This document shows positions 25,917 through 33,123 of a stretch of 64,000 bases of DNA, in pieces; position 1 is the first letter of the stretch, and each line of letters begins with the position of its first letter. The notes below the pieces were generated by a model that was not told the DNA's origin, ran no database searches, and was given only the letters and a program-made list of their open reading frames with translations. Source of the DNA: Actinosynnema pretiosum (GTDB taxonomy: Bacteria > Actinomycetota > Actinomycetes > Mycobacteriales > Pseudonocardiaceae); NCBI RefSeq assembly GCF_024171695.1, contig NZ_JAMTCF010000003.1, forward strand, positions 109,548-173,547. The letters run 5' to 3'. The translations under genes were made by a program, and so were the position numbers.

Positions 25917-26948
25917 TCAGCCGGGCCAGGTCTGGAGCAGCCCCGTGCCGGGGTGGCAGTTGACGTACTCGGCGGTCAGCCCGCCCTCGGGCAGCACGTG
26001 CACCTCGTGCCACAGCCGCACCTTCATGCCGGGGCCGTACACGAGCGCGATCTCCTCCCAGAACGCCTTCAGGATGTCCTGGTGCGTCTGGTGGTGGTGC
26101 GCCCAGCGCAGGAGGTCCCCGATGCCGCGCCACCAGGCGATCGTCTCGGAGCCCGCCGCCCGCGCGCCGTTCGCGTCGAGGTTGTTGACCAACCTGGTGG
26201 ACAGGCAGCCGCTCTCGTGCAGGTTGTCCTGGAGGTACGCGACGGCCGTGCGGTACGCGGGCTCGACCCCGTCCCGGTAGGAGGCCAGCTGGTCGTCGGG
26301 CGCGGTCGACCACTCCTGGGCGGTGCGGATCCAGCACAGGCCCTCGGGGGACGGCTCGGCCAGCCTCACCCGGCGACCGCGCGGCGACTCGCCGGGCGGC
26401 AGGTCGGTGACGGGCTCCTCGGCGCGCTCCCCCGCGAGGTCGCGGTGCGCCGCGGCGGGCATCCGGTCCAGCGCGGCGCCGTCGTAGTCGTGCAGGTTGG
26501 TGGGGCCGGTCGCGGCCAGTCGCGCCGGACCGCCGGAGAACTCGGCCGAGTAGATCGTCTCGAACCGGTCGAGCGGGGTCACCGAGGTCTCGTGCCAGTG
26601 CCCGAGCGGCCCGTCGACGGGCAGGGAGTCCCACCAGGCGCGCACCGGCTCGCTCCTCCACCAGGCGCGGTGCGCCTCGGGGTCCGACCAGTAGCAGACG
26701 GCCATCTCGCTGTCGTCGTCGCTGACCCGCTCGACCAGGGCGGGGCCGCTCTCGCCCGCCGCCAGCTCCAGCACGCGGGCGATGGCCTTCACGCCGGCCG
26801 CCGAGTCGTCGGTCTGGACGCCGACGCGGGCCACGACGAGGTGGGTCGCCCCCTCCGGCCAGCGCACCTCCTGGGCGGGGCCGCTGCGCGGAACGTGCTC
26901 CTCCGGCCGGTGGGCGGTCGCCCGGTCGTCCAGTGGCAGGGAAGACAA
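25917..26948 (-). CDS. Haem-dependent aldoxime dehydratase
   Basis: A 343-residue protein of the OxdA/OxdRE family, which dehydrates aldoximes to nitriles using ferrous haem bound directly by substrate. Family landmarks: LGHWHETSVTPLDRFETIYS in the middle, HHHQTHQDILKAFWEEI (proximal histidine probably H289) and LWHEVHVLPEG (H314, the acid-base histidine of the family). AGGAGGT precedes ATG 26948. No nitrilase or nitrile hydratase gene is adjacent, unlike the usual aldoxime-nitrile clusters. The residue assignments are by memory of the Rhodococcus enzyme. Confidence 0.88.
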   Translation of the reverse strand: MSSLPLDDRATAHRPEEHVPRSGPAQEVRWPEGATHLVVARVGVQTDDSAAGVKAIARVLELAAGESGPALVERVSDDDSEMAVCYWSDPEAHRAWWRSEPVRAWWDSLPVDGPLGHWHETSVTPLDRFETIYSAEFSGGPARLAATGPTNLHDYDGAALDRMPAAAHRDLAGERAEEPVTDLPPGESPRGRRVRLAEPSPEGLCWIRTAQEWSTAPDDQLASYRDGVEPAYRTAVAYLQDNLHESGCLSTRLVNNLDANGARAAGSETIAWWRGIGDLLRWAHHHQTHQDILKAFWEEIALVYGPGMKVRLWHEVHVLPEGGLTAEYVNCHPGTGLLQTWPG

Positions 26949-27037
26949 CGGATACCTCCTGTGTCCAAAGGCCTACAGCGAGTAGGACCTGAAGATCAGG
27001 ATGAGCCGTTCGGACTAAAGACGTAAGCCCCAGTTCC

Positions 27038-27052
27038 GTGACCGTTGGTCAC
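27038..27052. promoter_or_regulatory. Palindrome upstream of the aldoxime dehydratase gene
   Basis: GTGACC-GTT-GGTCAC is a perfect 6+3+6 dyad, 90 bases upstream of the aldoxime dehydratase ATG and 18 bases after the end of the DUF952 gene. It may be an operator. The spacing does not fit a CRP site. Confidence 0.45.
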
Positions 27053-27069
27053 AGCGCGTTTAAGATCCA

Positions 27070-27396
27070 CTACAGGACGGGTGGCGGGCGGAAGACCCCG
27101 TCGGGATCGGGCTCGAAATCCAGCACCGCGACCACCGAGTCGGTCGGGATCGGGCCGTACACGTGCGGGTACCAGGGGCCGGACTCGTCGCCGTCCCCCG
27201 GCTCGTACAGCACGGGCAGGCCCTCCGGGTCGACGACCAGGAGGACCAGCCCGGACCGGTTCCGGTAGCGCGCGTTCGCGGGCAGGTGGACGGTGCCGGG
27301 GTCCGCGCAGTGCACGAACCCCTCCAGGTCGAGCGGGATCGCCCCGCTCTCCCTCGCCTCCGCCCAGTCCGCCCGCGTGCTGATCCGCAGGAGCAC
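27070..27396 (-). CDS. DUF952 family protein
   Basis: A 108-residue protein. VLLRISTRADWAEARESG at the N-terminus, GFVHCADPGTVHLPANARY in the middle and the YPHVYGPIPTDSVVAVLDF block are diagnostic of DUF952, a small family related in fold to ADP-ribosyltransferase-like enzymes; biochemical role unknown. GTG 27396 lies behind AGGAGGTGTG, and this ribosome site overlaps a perfect DnaA box. Single gene, downstream of the SEC-C gene in the same direction. Confidence 0.88.
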   Translation of the reverse strand: MLLRISTRADWAEARESGAIPLDLEGFVHCADPGTVHLPANARYRNRSGLVLLVVDPEGLPVLYEPGDGDESGPWYPHVYGPIPTDSVVAVLDFEPDPDGVFRPPPVL

Positions 27397-27441
27397 TTGT
27401 CCACACCTCCTGTGGAAAGCTGTGGATGAACCTGTGGACAA
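27397..27441. promoter_or_regulatory. Cluster of DnaA boxes upstream of the DUF952 gene
   Basis: Two perfect consensus boxes, TTGTCCACA (27397-27405) and TGTGGACAA (27433-27441), flank two partial ones, TGTGGAAAG (27411-27419) and TGTGGATGA (27421-27429). All lie in the 70-base gap between the SEC-C and DUF952 genes and cover the ribosome site of the latter. Confidence 0.6.
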
Positions 27442-27466
27442 CTCGCCCACCGCCGATCGCGCCCTC

Positions 27467-28411
27467 CTAGCGGAGGGTGATCTGCCGCCCCCGCAGGCCG
27501 TCCCGCGACCGCCGCTCCGCCTCGCTCAGCGGCTCGGAGTCCAGGCTCGCCAGCGCGTCCAGCAGCCGCTTGCCCAGCGCCTCGGCCGGACCGGCCCACT
27601 CGCTGGAGTGCGACTCGCGGTCCAGGTCCCACACCGGCACCAGCAGGCCGTGCGCGCGGAACGAGCCCGCGTAGCGGGTGCCCTCGCCCAGGTCCAGCTC
27701 GCCGCGCACGGACAGCCGCGCCAGCGCCGCCAGCAGCTGCTCCTCCGGCTCCGGCCGCACCCAGCGCAGGTGCGCCTTGTCGCCCGCGTCCACCCAGTAG
27801 GCGGCCGTCACGCCGGGCGCGTCGACCCGCTCGGTCGGCAGGATCGCCGCGTTCGCCCGCTCCAGGGACAGCGCGACGTCACCGGCGGGCTCGTTGCCCG
27901 GCGGCATCCACCACGCGAAGTCGGTGTGCAGCTCGGGGCTGACCTGCGCCTCGACGTCCAGCAGGTCCTGCAGGCGGCCGGGGTTGGTCCCGTCCTCCGG
28001 GCCGACCACGGGCAGCACGTCGCCGGTCTCGGCGGTGTAGGCCCACTGCACGGCGCGGGCCAGGTCGCGGCTCAGGTCGCCGGAGCGGGTCTGCACCTGC
28101 AGGCCCACGAACGCGGTGCCGTCGGCGCGCACCAGACCGGCGGCGGCCATCGGCAGCACCGAGGCCAGCACGACCTCGCGCGGCGCGTCCTTCAGCGGCA
28201 GCTTCACCGTCGCCGAGGGCACGAACTCCCGCAGCGCGATCAGCTCGGCCTCGGCCGCCAGCCCGGCGAAGGGCCTGGCGACGATGACGTCGGCCCCGCC
28301 GTCCGCGCCCCCGTGGCACGCCTTGTAGCGCTTGCCGGAGCCGCACGGGCACGGCTGGCGCGGGTTCACCCCGTCCGCCGACTTGCTCTTCACAGCCGTC
28401 CGCTTGGCCAC
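27467..28411 (-). CDS. SEC-C motif / DUF5926 family protein
   Basis: A 314-residue protein. The N-terminal zinc-binding SEC-C motif CPCGSGKRYKACHG (about residues 21-34) is followed by a soluble domain of about 270 residues with no catalytic motif I can name. GTG 28411 follows GGAGGAGG; the protein then opens MAKRTAVKSK. Its gene starts 19 bases after the glycerophosphodiesterase stop, so they may be co-transcribed. SEC-C domains bind zinc and often partner with nucleic-acid or ribosome-linked proteins; role here unknown. Confidence 0.85.
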   Translation of the reverse strand: MAKRTAVKSKSADGVNPRQPCPCGSGKRYKACHGGADGGADVIVARPFAGLAAEAELIALREFVPSATVKLPLKDAPREVVLASVLPMAAAGLVRADGTAFVGLQVQTRSGDLSRDLARAVQWAYTAETGDVLPVVGPEDGTNPGRLQDLLDVEAQVSPELHTDFAWWMPPGNEPAGDVALSLERANAAILPTERVDAPGVTAAYWVDAGDKAHLRWVRPEPEEQLLAALARLSVRGELDLGEGTRYAGSFRAHGLLVPVWDLDRESHSSEWAGPAEALGKRLLDALASLDSEPLSEAERRSRDGLRGRQITLR

Positions 28412-28430
28412 GACGAAGCCTCCTCCTGGT

Positions 28431-29129
28431 TCAGGGGGCCAAGTCTGCCGCAAGGATCTTGCGGGTTCGCGCCGGGTGGTTGGTCGCCAGGAAGCGGACG
28501 CCCCGCTCGCGGCACAGCTCGATGTCGGGCGCCGTGTCCACCGTCCAGCAGTAAGCGCCCCGGCCCCGCCCCGGCGAGCGGCGCAGCAGGGACACCCCCG
28601 GCCCCGGCAGATCCGCCCATTCGGGTAGCCGCCGGGGCCACAGCCGGTCGAGCAGCCAGACCGTCGGGACGGCGGGGGCGAGCGCCTTGAAGCGGCGCAC
28701 GGCGAGCGCGGAGAACGACATCATGTGGACGTCCAGCGAGTGCCTGGCCAGCTCCTCGGCGAGCTTGGCCTCCACCAGGCCGCCGGTGCCGACCGGGTGC
28801 TTGGTCTCCACGAACAGGGCTTTCCCGTGGTCGGCGGCCAGGCAGGCCAGCTCCGCGAAGGTCAGCACGGGGGCCGGGTCGCCGCCGTGCCAGGAGCCGA
28901 AGTCGAGGGCGCGCAGCTCGGCGAGGGTGAGCGCGCCGACCGCGCCCCGCCCGTCGCTGGTGCGGGAGACGGTGCGGTCGTGGACGCAGACCAGCTGCTC
29001 GTCCCTGGTCAGGCGGACGTCGCACTCCAGCGCGTCGGCGCCCTCGGCGACCGCCAGCTCGTAGGCGGCGAGGGTGTGCTCGGGCAGGGCCGCGGAGGCG
29101 CCTCGGTGGGCGACCACTTCGGGGGACAC
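28431..29129 (-). CDS. Cytoplasmic glycerophosphodiester phosphodiesterase
   Basis: A 232-residue TIM-barrel enzyme hydrolysing deacylated phospholipids to glycerol-3-phosphate and an alcohol. HRGAS (residues 8-12), LECDVRLTRD with the metal-binding acidic residues, VHDRTVSRTSDG and the late VDTAPDIELCRERG-FLATNHP region are the family motifs. No signal peptide from GTG 29129. It is divergent from the P450 gene, with a 14-bp-phased repeat between. Confidence 0.92.
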   Translation of the reverse strand: MSPEVVAHRGASAALPEHTLAAYELAVAEGADALECDVRLTRDEQLVCVHDRTVSRTSDGRGAVGALTLAELRALDFGSWHGGDPAPVLTFAELACLAADHGKALFVETKHPVGTGGLVEAKLAEELARHSLDVHMMSFSALAVRRFKALAPAVPTVWLLDRLWPRRLPEWADLPGPGVSLLRRSPGRGRGAYCWTVDTAPDIELCRERGVRFLATNHPARTRKILAADLAP

Positions 29130-29176
29130 GGGCCTGGATGCTCCCCGGTGGTCGTGGGTGGCGGCAAGCGCTCGCC

Positions 29177-29274
29177 GGTCGGGTCACAGCGGTCGGGGCG
29201 CAGCGGTCGGGGCGCCGGGATCGCGGCGCGGGGGTCGGGTCACCGCAGTCGGGCGTCCTGGTCGCGACGCCGGG
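29177..29274. repeat. Degenerate 14-bp tandem repeat, about seven units
   Basis: Units start at 29177, 29191, 29205, 29219, 29233, 29247 and 29261. The clearest are GGTCGGGTCACAGC, GGTCGGGGCGCAGC, GGTCGGGGCGCCGG and GGTCGGGTCACCGC; units four, six and seven have decayed. It fills the gap between the divergent phosphodiesterase and P450 genes. Confidence 0.65.
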
Positions 29275-29351
29275 GTCGTGGTTCGGAACCGGGCTCCGGC
29301 CACCCGTCCGGTCACGGTCGGCTGTCCCTTCGGGCGGGTGTCGCGTTTCCG

Positions 29352-30584
29352 ATGGACGCGAGCGGTCCTCAAGACCTACCGTCCGGGGTCGTGGCGCCTT
29401 TCGACCAGAACGACCCCTCCTTCATCGCGGACCCGTACCCGGTCTTCGCCGCTCTGCGCGCCAGGGGCGAGGTGCACTGGCACGACGGGATGGGGCTCGC
29501 GGTCGCCGTGTCGCACGCCGCGTCGTCGGCGGTGCTGCGGCACCGGGGCCTCGGGCGGCTGTGGACCGACGCCAAGCCGCTGGAGGAGTTCGCCTCGTTC
29601 AACCTGCTGCACCGGAACTCGCTGCTGGAGAACGAGGGGACCACGCACGCGCGGCTGCGGCGGCTGGTGTCGGCGGCGTTCGGGCGCGGGCACGTCGAGC
29701 GGCTGCGGCCCCGGATCGCCGAGCTGGCCGACCGGCTGGTCGACGGGCTGGTCGAGCGGGTGCGCGCGGACGGGTCGGCCGACCTGCTGGAGCACGTGGC
29801 CGGGCCGCTGCCGGTGGAGGTGATCGCCGAGCTGCTGGGGGTGCCGCACTCGGAGCGGTCGCTGCTCCAGCCGTGGTCGAACGCGATCGTGAAGATGTAC
29901 GAGCACGGGCTGGCCGAGGACAAGCGGGCGGCGGCCGAGCAGGCCGCGCGGGAGTTCGTGGCGTACCTGCGGGAGGTCGTGGCGCTGCGGCGGCGCCAGC
30001 CCGGCGACGACCTGGTGTCCGACCTGGTCGCGGTGACCGACGCGGACGGGGCCCGGCTGAGCGAGGACGAGCTGGTGGCCACGTCGGTGCTGCTGCTGAT
30101 GGCCGGGCACGAGGCGACCGTGAACGTGATCGGCAACGGGGTGCTGGCGCTGGTGGAGCACCGGGACCAGTGGGAGCGGCTGGTGGCCGACCCCGGCCTG
30201 CTGGAGACCGCCGTCGAGGAGCTGATCCGGTACGACTCGCCGCTCCAGCTGTTCGAGCGGACCGCGACCAAGCGGGTGGAGATCGCCGGGCACGTGGTGG
30301 AGGAGGGCGCGAAGATCGCGGCCCTGCTCGGCGCGGCGGCGCGCGACCCCGAGGTGTTCGAGCGGCCGGACGAGTTCGACGTGGGGCGCACGCCCAACCA
30401 GCACCTCGGGTTCGGCATGGGCATCCACTACTGCCTTGGCGCGCCGCTGGCGCGGATCGAGGTGCAGGCGGCGGTGGACGCGCTGCGGCGGAAGCTGCCG
30501 GGGATGGAGCTGGCGGCGGTGCCGAGGCGGCGGGAGGAGTTCGTGATCCGGGGGCTGCACGAGCTGCCGCTGGGCGCGGGCTGA
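29352..30584 (+). CDS. Cytochrome P450
   Basis: A 410-residue soluble P450. The I-helix carries MAGHEATVN, the K-helix EELIRYDSP (E-x-x-R) and the haem loop GFGMGIHYCLGAPLAR with the ligand cysteine. These bacterial P450s take electrons from a ferredoxin, but none is encoded beside it. ATG 29352 is annotated; GTG 29390, before APFDQNDPSFIADPYPVFAAL, is a plausible shorter start. The substrate is not predictable. The gene ends 20 bases from the convergent secreted phosphodiesterase gene. Confidence 0.94.
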   Translation: MDASGPQDLPSGVVAPFDQNDPSFIADPYPVFAALRARGEVHWHDGMGLAVAVSHAASSAVLRHRGLGRLWTDAKPLEEFASFNLLHRNSLLENEGTTHARLRRLVSAAFGRGHVERLRPRIAELADRLVDGLVERVRADGSADLLEHVAGPLPVEVIAELLGVPHSERSLLQPWSNAIVKMYEHGLAEDKRAAAEQAAREFVAYLREVVALRRRQPGDDLVSDLVAVTDADGARLSEDELVATSVLLLMAGHEATVNVIGNGVLALVEHRDQWERLVADPGLLETAVEELIRYDSPLQLFERTATKRVEIAGHVVEEGAKIAALLGAAARDPEVFERPDEFDVGRTPNQHLGFGMGIHYCLGAPLARIEVQAAVDALRRKLPGMELAAVPRRREEFVIRGLHELPLGAG

Positions 30585-30604
30585 GCTCTCCCCGGTGTCG
30601 CCCG

Positions 30605-31624
30605 TCAGCGGTGGTGGCGCGGGGGCAGGCGGTGGCCGAGATCCTTGAGGACGGCGCGCAGCCGGTCGGGGTAGTCGGTGATCAGGCCGTCCACGCCGTC
30701 GCGGATGAGCTTGCGCATGGTCGCGGGGTCGTTGACGGTCCACGGGATGACCTTCAGCCCGTTCCGGTGCGCGTCCCTGACCAGTGCCTCGGTGGTGAAC
30801 GGGACGTAGTCCGGGTCGCCGACCTCCCCGTTCTGCGGGTTGCCGTGCACCGGGGACAGCGCGGAGGCTCCGAAGCTGCGGGCGGCGCGGGCCGGGCTGC
30901 CGCCGAAGTCGGCCAGGTCGAGGCCGCCGGTCCAGGGCGAGCCGGGGACGAGGAACTCGGGCTGGGTCAGGGCGATGACCGGCAGTCGCGGGGCGACCTT
31001 GCGCCACAGCATCAGGGTCCCCCAGTCGAAGGACTGGATCGTCACGTTGCGCTCGAAGCCGGAGCGGCGGACCTCGCGCCAGGTGACGTCGACGAACTGC
31101 TCGCGGGGCGCGGTCTCGTGCGGGGCGGCGGCCTCGACCTTGGTCTCGACGTTGAACCGCACGTCGTGCGCGCGGTAGCGGCGGGCGAGGGCGAACACCT
31201 CGGCGAGGGTGGGCATCCGGGCGCCGGGCGACAGCTCCTGGTCGGGGTGCTGGGCCGAGCGGCGGGAACCGCAGTCGAGCGTGCGGACCTGGGCGAAGTC
31301 GAGGTCCTTGACGTACTTGCCCGCGTAGGGGAACTCGGGGTCGCCCGGCCGGGCGGGGGCGGTGTCGGCGCACTTGGCCGGGTTGGTCCTCCGGTCGTGC
31401 GTGACGACCTCGCGGCCGTCCCTGGTGATCTGGACGTCCAGCTCCAGCGTGGTGACGCCGACCTCCAGCGCCTTGGCGAACGCGGCGAGCGTGCTCTCGA
31501 CGGTGAGCCCGATGCCGCCCCGGTGCGCTTGGAGGTCGAAGTCCCGCTTCCCGTGCCCGTGCCCGGCTCCGGCCGTGCCGGGGAGCAGGAGCATCACCAC
31601 GAGTGCCGCGCCCAGTGCCCGCAT
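30605..31624 (-). CDS. Secreted glycerophosphodiester phosphodiesterase
   Basis: A 339-residue protein with a signal peptide (MRALGAALVVMLLLPGTAGA, cleavage likely after it). The family motifs HRGGIG, TLELDVQITRDG, VTHDRRTNP and late VNDPATMRKLIRDGVDGLITD are present, with the longer insertions of exported GDPDs. It would release glycerol-3-phosphate from teichoic-acid-like polymers or deacylated lipids outside the membrane. It faces the P450 gene; no phosphate-regulon box was recognised upstream. Confidence 0.9.
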   Translation of the reverse strand: MRALGAALVVMLLLPGTAGAGHGHGKRDFDLQAHRGGIGLTVESTLAAFAKALEVGVTTLELDVQITRDGREVVTHDRRTNPAKCADTAPARPGDPEFPYAGKYVKDLDFAQVRTLDCGSRRSAQHPDQELSPGARMPTLAEVFALARRYRAHDVRFNVETKVEAAAPHETAPREQFVDVTWREVRRSGFERNVTIQSFDWGTLMLWRKVAPRLPVIALTQPEFLVPGSPWTGGLDLADFGGSPARAARSFGASALSPVHGNPQNGEVGDPDYVPFTTEALVRDAHRNGLKVIPWTVNDPATMRKLIRDGVDGLITDYPDRLRAVLKDLGHRLPPRHHR

Positions 31625-31716
31625 GTCCCCACCGTGGCAGAGCGGGCGGCTCCGGCTCAGGGCCTGTTCGGGGGACGCCGGGTGAACTCCGGGGGGCGGC
31701 GCGGTGGCGGTGGGGG

Positions 31717-32625
31717 CTACCTGGGTGAACCGGATGCCCTGATCGCGCGCAGCTCGGGCGCGGGGGCGTCCTTCACGCCGACGACGCGCATCCGGCGCAG
31801 CGAGGCGGGGTCGAGCGGCAGGAGCAGGGTGGTGACGCGGCGGATCACGACGGCGGTGGTGAGCGCGACGCCCGCCGCGAGCAGGTCGGAGGCGGCGTGC
31901 AGCAGGACGCCGTCGGCGAGCGCCTGCACGCTGGTCCGGAACGACCAGGCGAGGGTGAAGGCGAAGAACAGCGCGGAGAGCACCCAGAGCGCCCACCAGC
32001 GCAGCAGCAGCTTGGAGGGCTTGGGGCGGGCGTCGGCGGGCAGCCGGAGGGCGGCGTGCTCCAGTTCGGCGAGCACCGAGCCGGGGACCACCAGGTTCAC
32101 GCCGGGCACGACCAGGCCGAGCACCAGCTCGCGCTCGGAGCGCGAGGGGGCGTAGCCGGAGGCGGCAGCGGCGGCGGCGCGGGCGCGGCGGACCCACAGG
32201 AAGGACAGCACGAGCGCGATGGCCGAGGTGATCCCGGCGACCGCCGAGGCGGCGACGACCATGGCGTCGGAGACGCCGACGACCGTGGCGGACAGCGCGC
32301 CGGTGCGGCTGAGCAGGAGGAGCGCGTAGCGCCAGACCTCGCTGCCCGCGGCCCACAGCGCGGTCATCCCGGCGAGGCCGAGGGCGTGCGAGGCGGTGCG
32401 GGCGAGGCGCTGCACCTGGTCGATCCGGTCGAGCGGCCGGGCCTCGTCCAGCGCGACCGACGTGGGCCAGCGCCAGGCGAGCAGCGGGAAGCCCCAGCGC
32501 GGCGGCACCGGGTAGGACGGGGGTCCGGCGTAGGGCCGCCGGGCGCCGCCGAACCGGCGGGCGGGGTAGGCGCCGGGCGGCGGGGTCGCCACCCAGTCCA
32601 CCCGCATCGGCTGAAGCGGTCGCAC
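31717..32625 (-). CDS. DUF4328-type membrane protein
   Basis: A 302-residue protein: Pro/Arg-rich N-terminus (about 1-60), then four hydrophobic helices (about 80-105, 118-148, 168-185 and 205-235 plus a further 240-262 segment). The ordering fits DUF4328 membrane proteins of actinobacteria. GTG 32625 starts one base before the upstream rhodanese stop is cleared, so the two are coupled; ATG 32607 is an alternative. Function unknown. Confidence 0.75.
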   Translation of the reverse strand: MRPLQPMRVDWVATPPPGAYPARRFGGARRPYAGPPSYPVPPRWGFPLLAWRWPTSVALDEARPLDRIDQVQRLARTASHALGLAGMTALWAAGSEVWRYALLLLSRTGALSATVVGVSDAMVVAASAVAGITSAIALVLSFLWVRRARAAAAAASGYAPSRSERELVLGLVVPGVNLVVPGSVLAELEHAALRLPADARPKPSKLLLRWWALWVLSALFFAFTLAWSFRTSVQALADGVLLHAASDLLAAGVALTTAVVIRRVTTLLLPLDPASLRRMRVVGVKDAPAPELRAIRASGSPR

Positions 32626-32626
32626 G

Positions 32627-32974
32627 TCAGATGACCTCCGGCTCCGCGTCGGGCAGCTCGGCGACCAGCGGCCTGCCCTGCAGGGACCAGGTCTGCATCC
32701 CGCCGTCGACGTTCACGGCGTCCCACCCGTTGGCGTTGAGGTACTGCGTGACGCGGGCGGACCGCCCGCCCATCCGGCAGACGACGTAGACGACGTCCGC
32801 CTCGGGCACCTCCCCGAGCCGCCCGGCGAGCTCGCTCATGGGGATGTGCACCGCGCCGGGCGCGTGCCCGGCGGCCCACTCGTCGACCTCGCGCACGTCG
32901 AGCAGCACGGCGCCTTCGGGCAGCTCGGCCGGAACGTCGGACACTTCAACGCTGGGAACCGTCACACGGGACAT
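32627..32974 (-). CDS. Rhodanese-like domain protein
   Basis: A 115-residue single-domain rhodanese. LLDVREVDEWAAGHAPGAVHIP opens the fold and the active loop CRMGGRS holds the catalytic cysteine in the C-x-x-G-x-R pattern; GMQTWSLQGRPL closes it. Such proteins carry sulfane sulfur in the cytoplasm. The ATG at 32974 begins MSRVTVPSVEVSDVP. It is the first gene of a pair with the DUF4328 membrane protein. Confidence 0.93.
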   Translation of the reverse strand: MSRVTVPSVEVSDVPAELPEGAVLLDVREVDEWAAGHAPGAVHIPMSELAGRLGEVPEADVVYVVCRMGGRSARVTQYLNANGWDAVNVDGGMQTWSLQGRPLVAELPDAEPEVI

Positions 32975-33066
32975 GCTGCCACGGGTGGCATCGGGAGGGC
33001 ATGAAGCCGGAACTCGCGTGGCGCGCGCTCTCGGCGCCCCCGGTGGGGAAGATCCCGGCCCGCACG

Positions 33067-33106
33067 CCGGAAGGCCGCCCCCGCCGAAGCGGGAACGGCC
33101 TTCCGG
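33067..33106. terminator. Hairpin downstream of the actP-like gene
   Basis: CCGGAAGGCCG (33067-33077) pairs with CGGCCTTCCGG (33096-33106), with a further CCCC/GGGG inside. It lies 18 bases past the end of the symporter gene and before the rhodanese promoter. Confidence 0.65.
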
Positions 33107-33123
33107 GTGGTTCGTGCGGCGCG

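Noticed and set aside
27038..27052. CRP/GlxR site before the aldoxime dehydratase gene
   Set aside because: GTGA and TCAC are seven bases apart instead of the six of the CRP consensus.
29177..29274. CRISPR array
   Set aside because: Units are 14 bases with no unique spacers and no cas genes.
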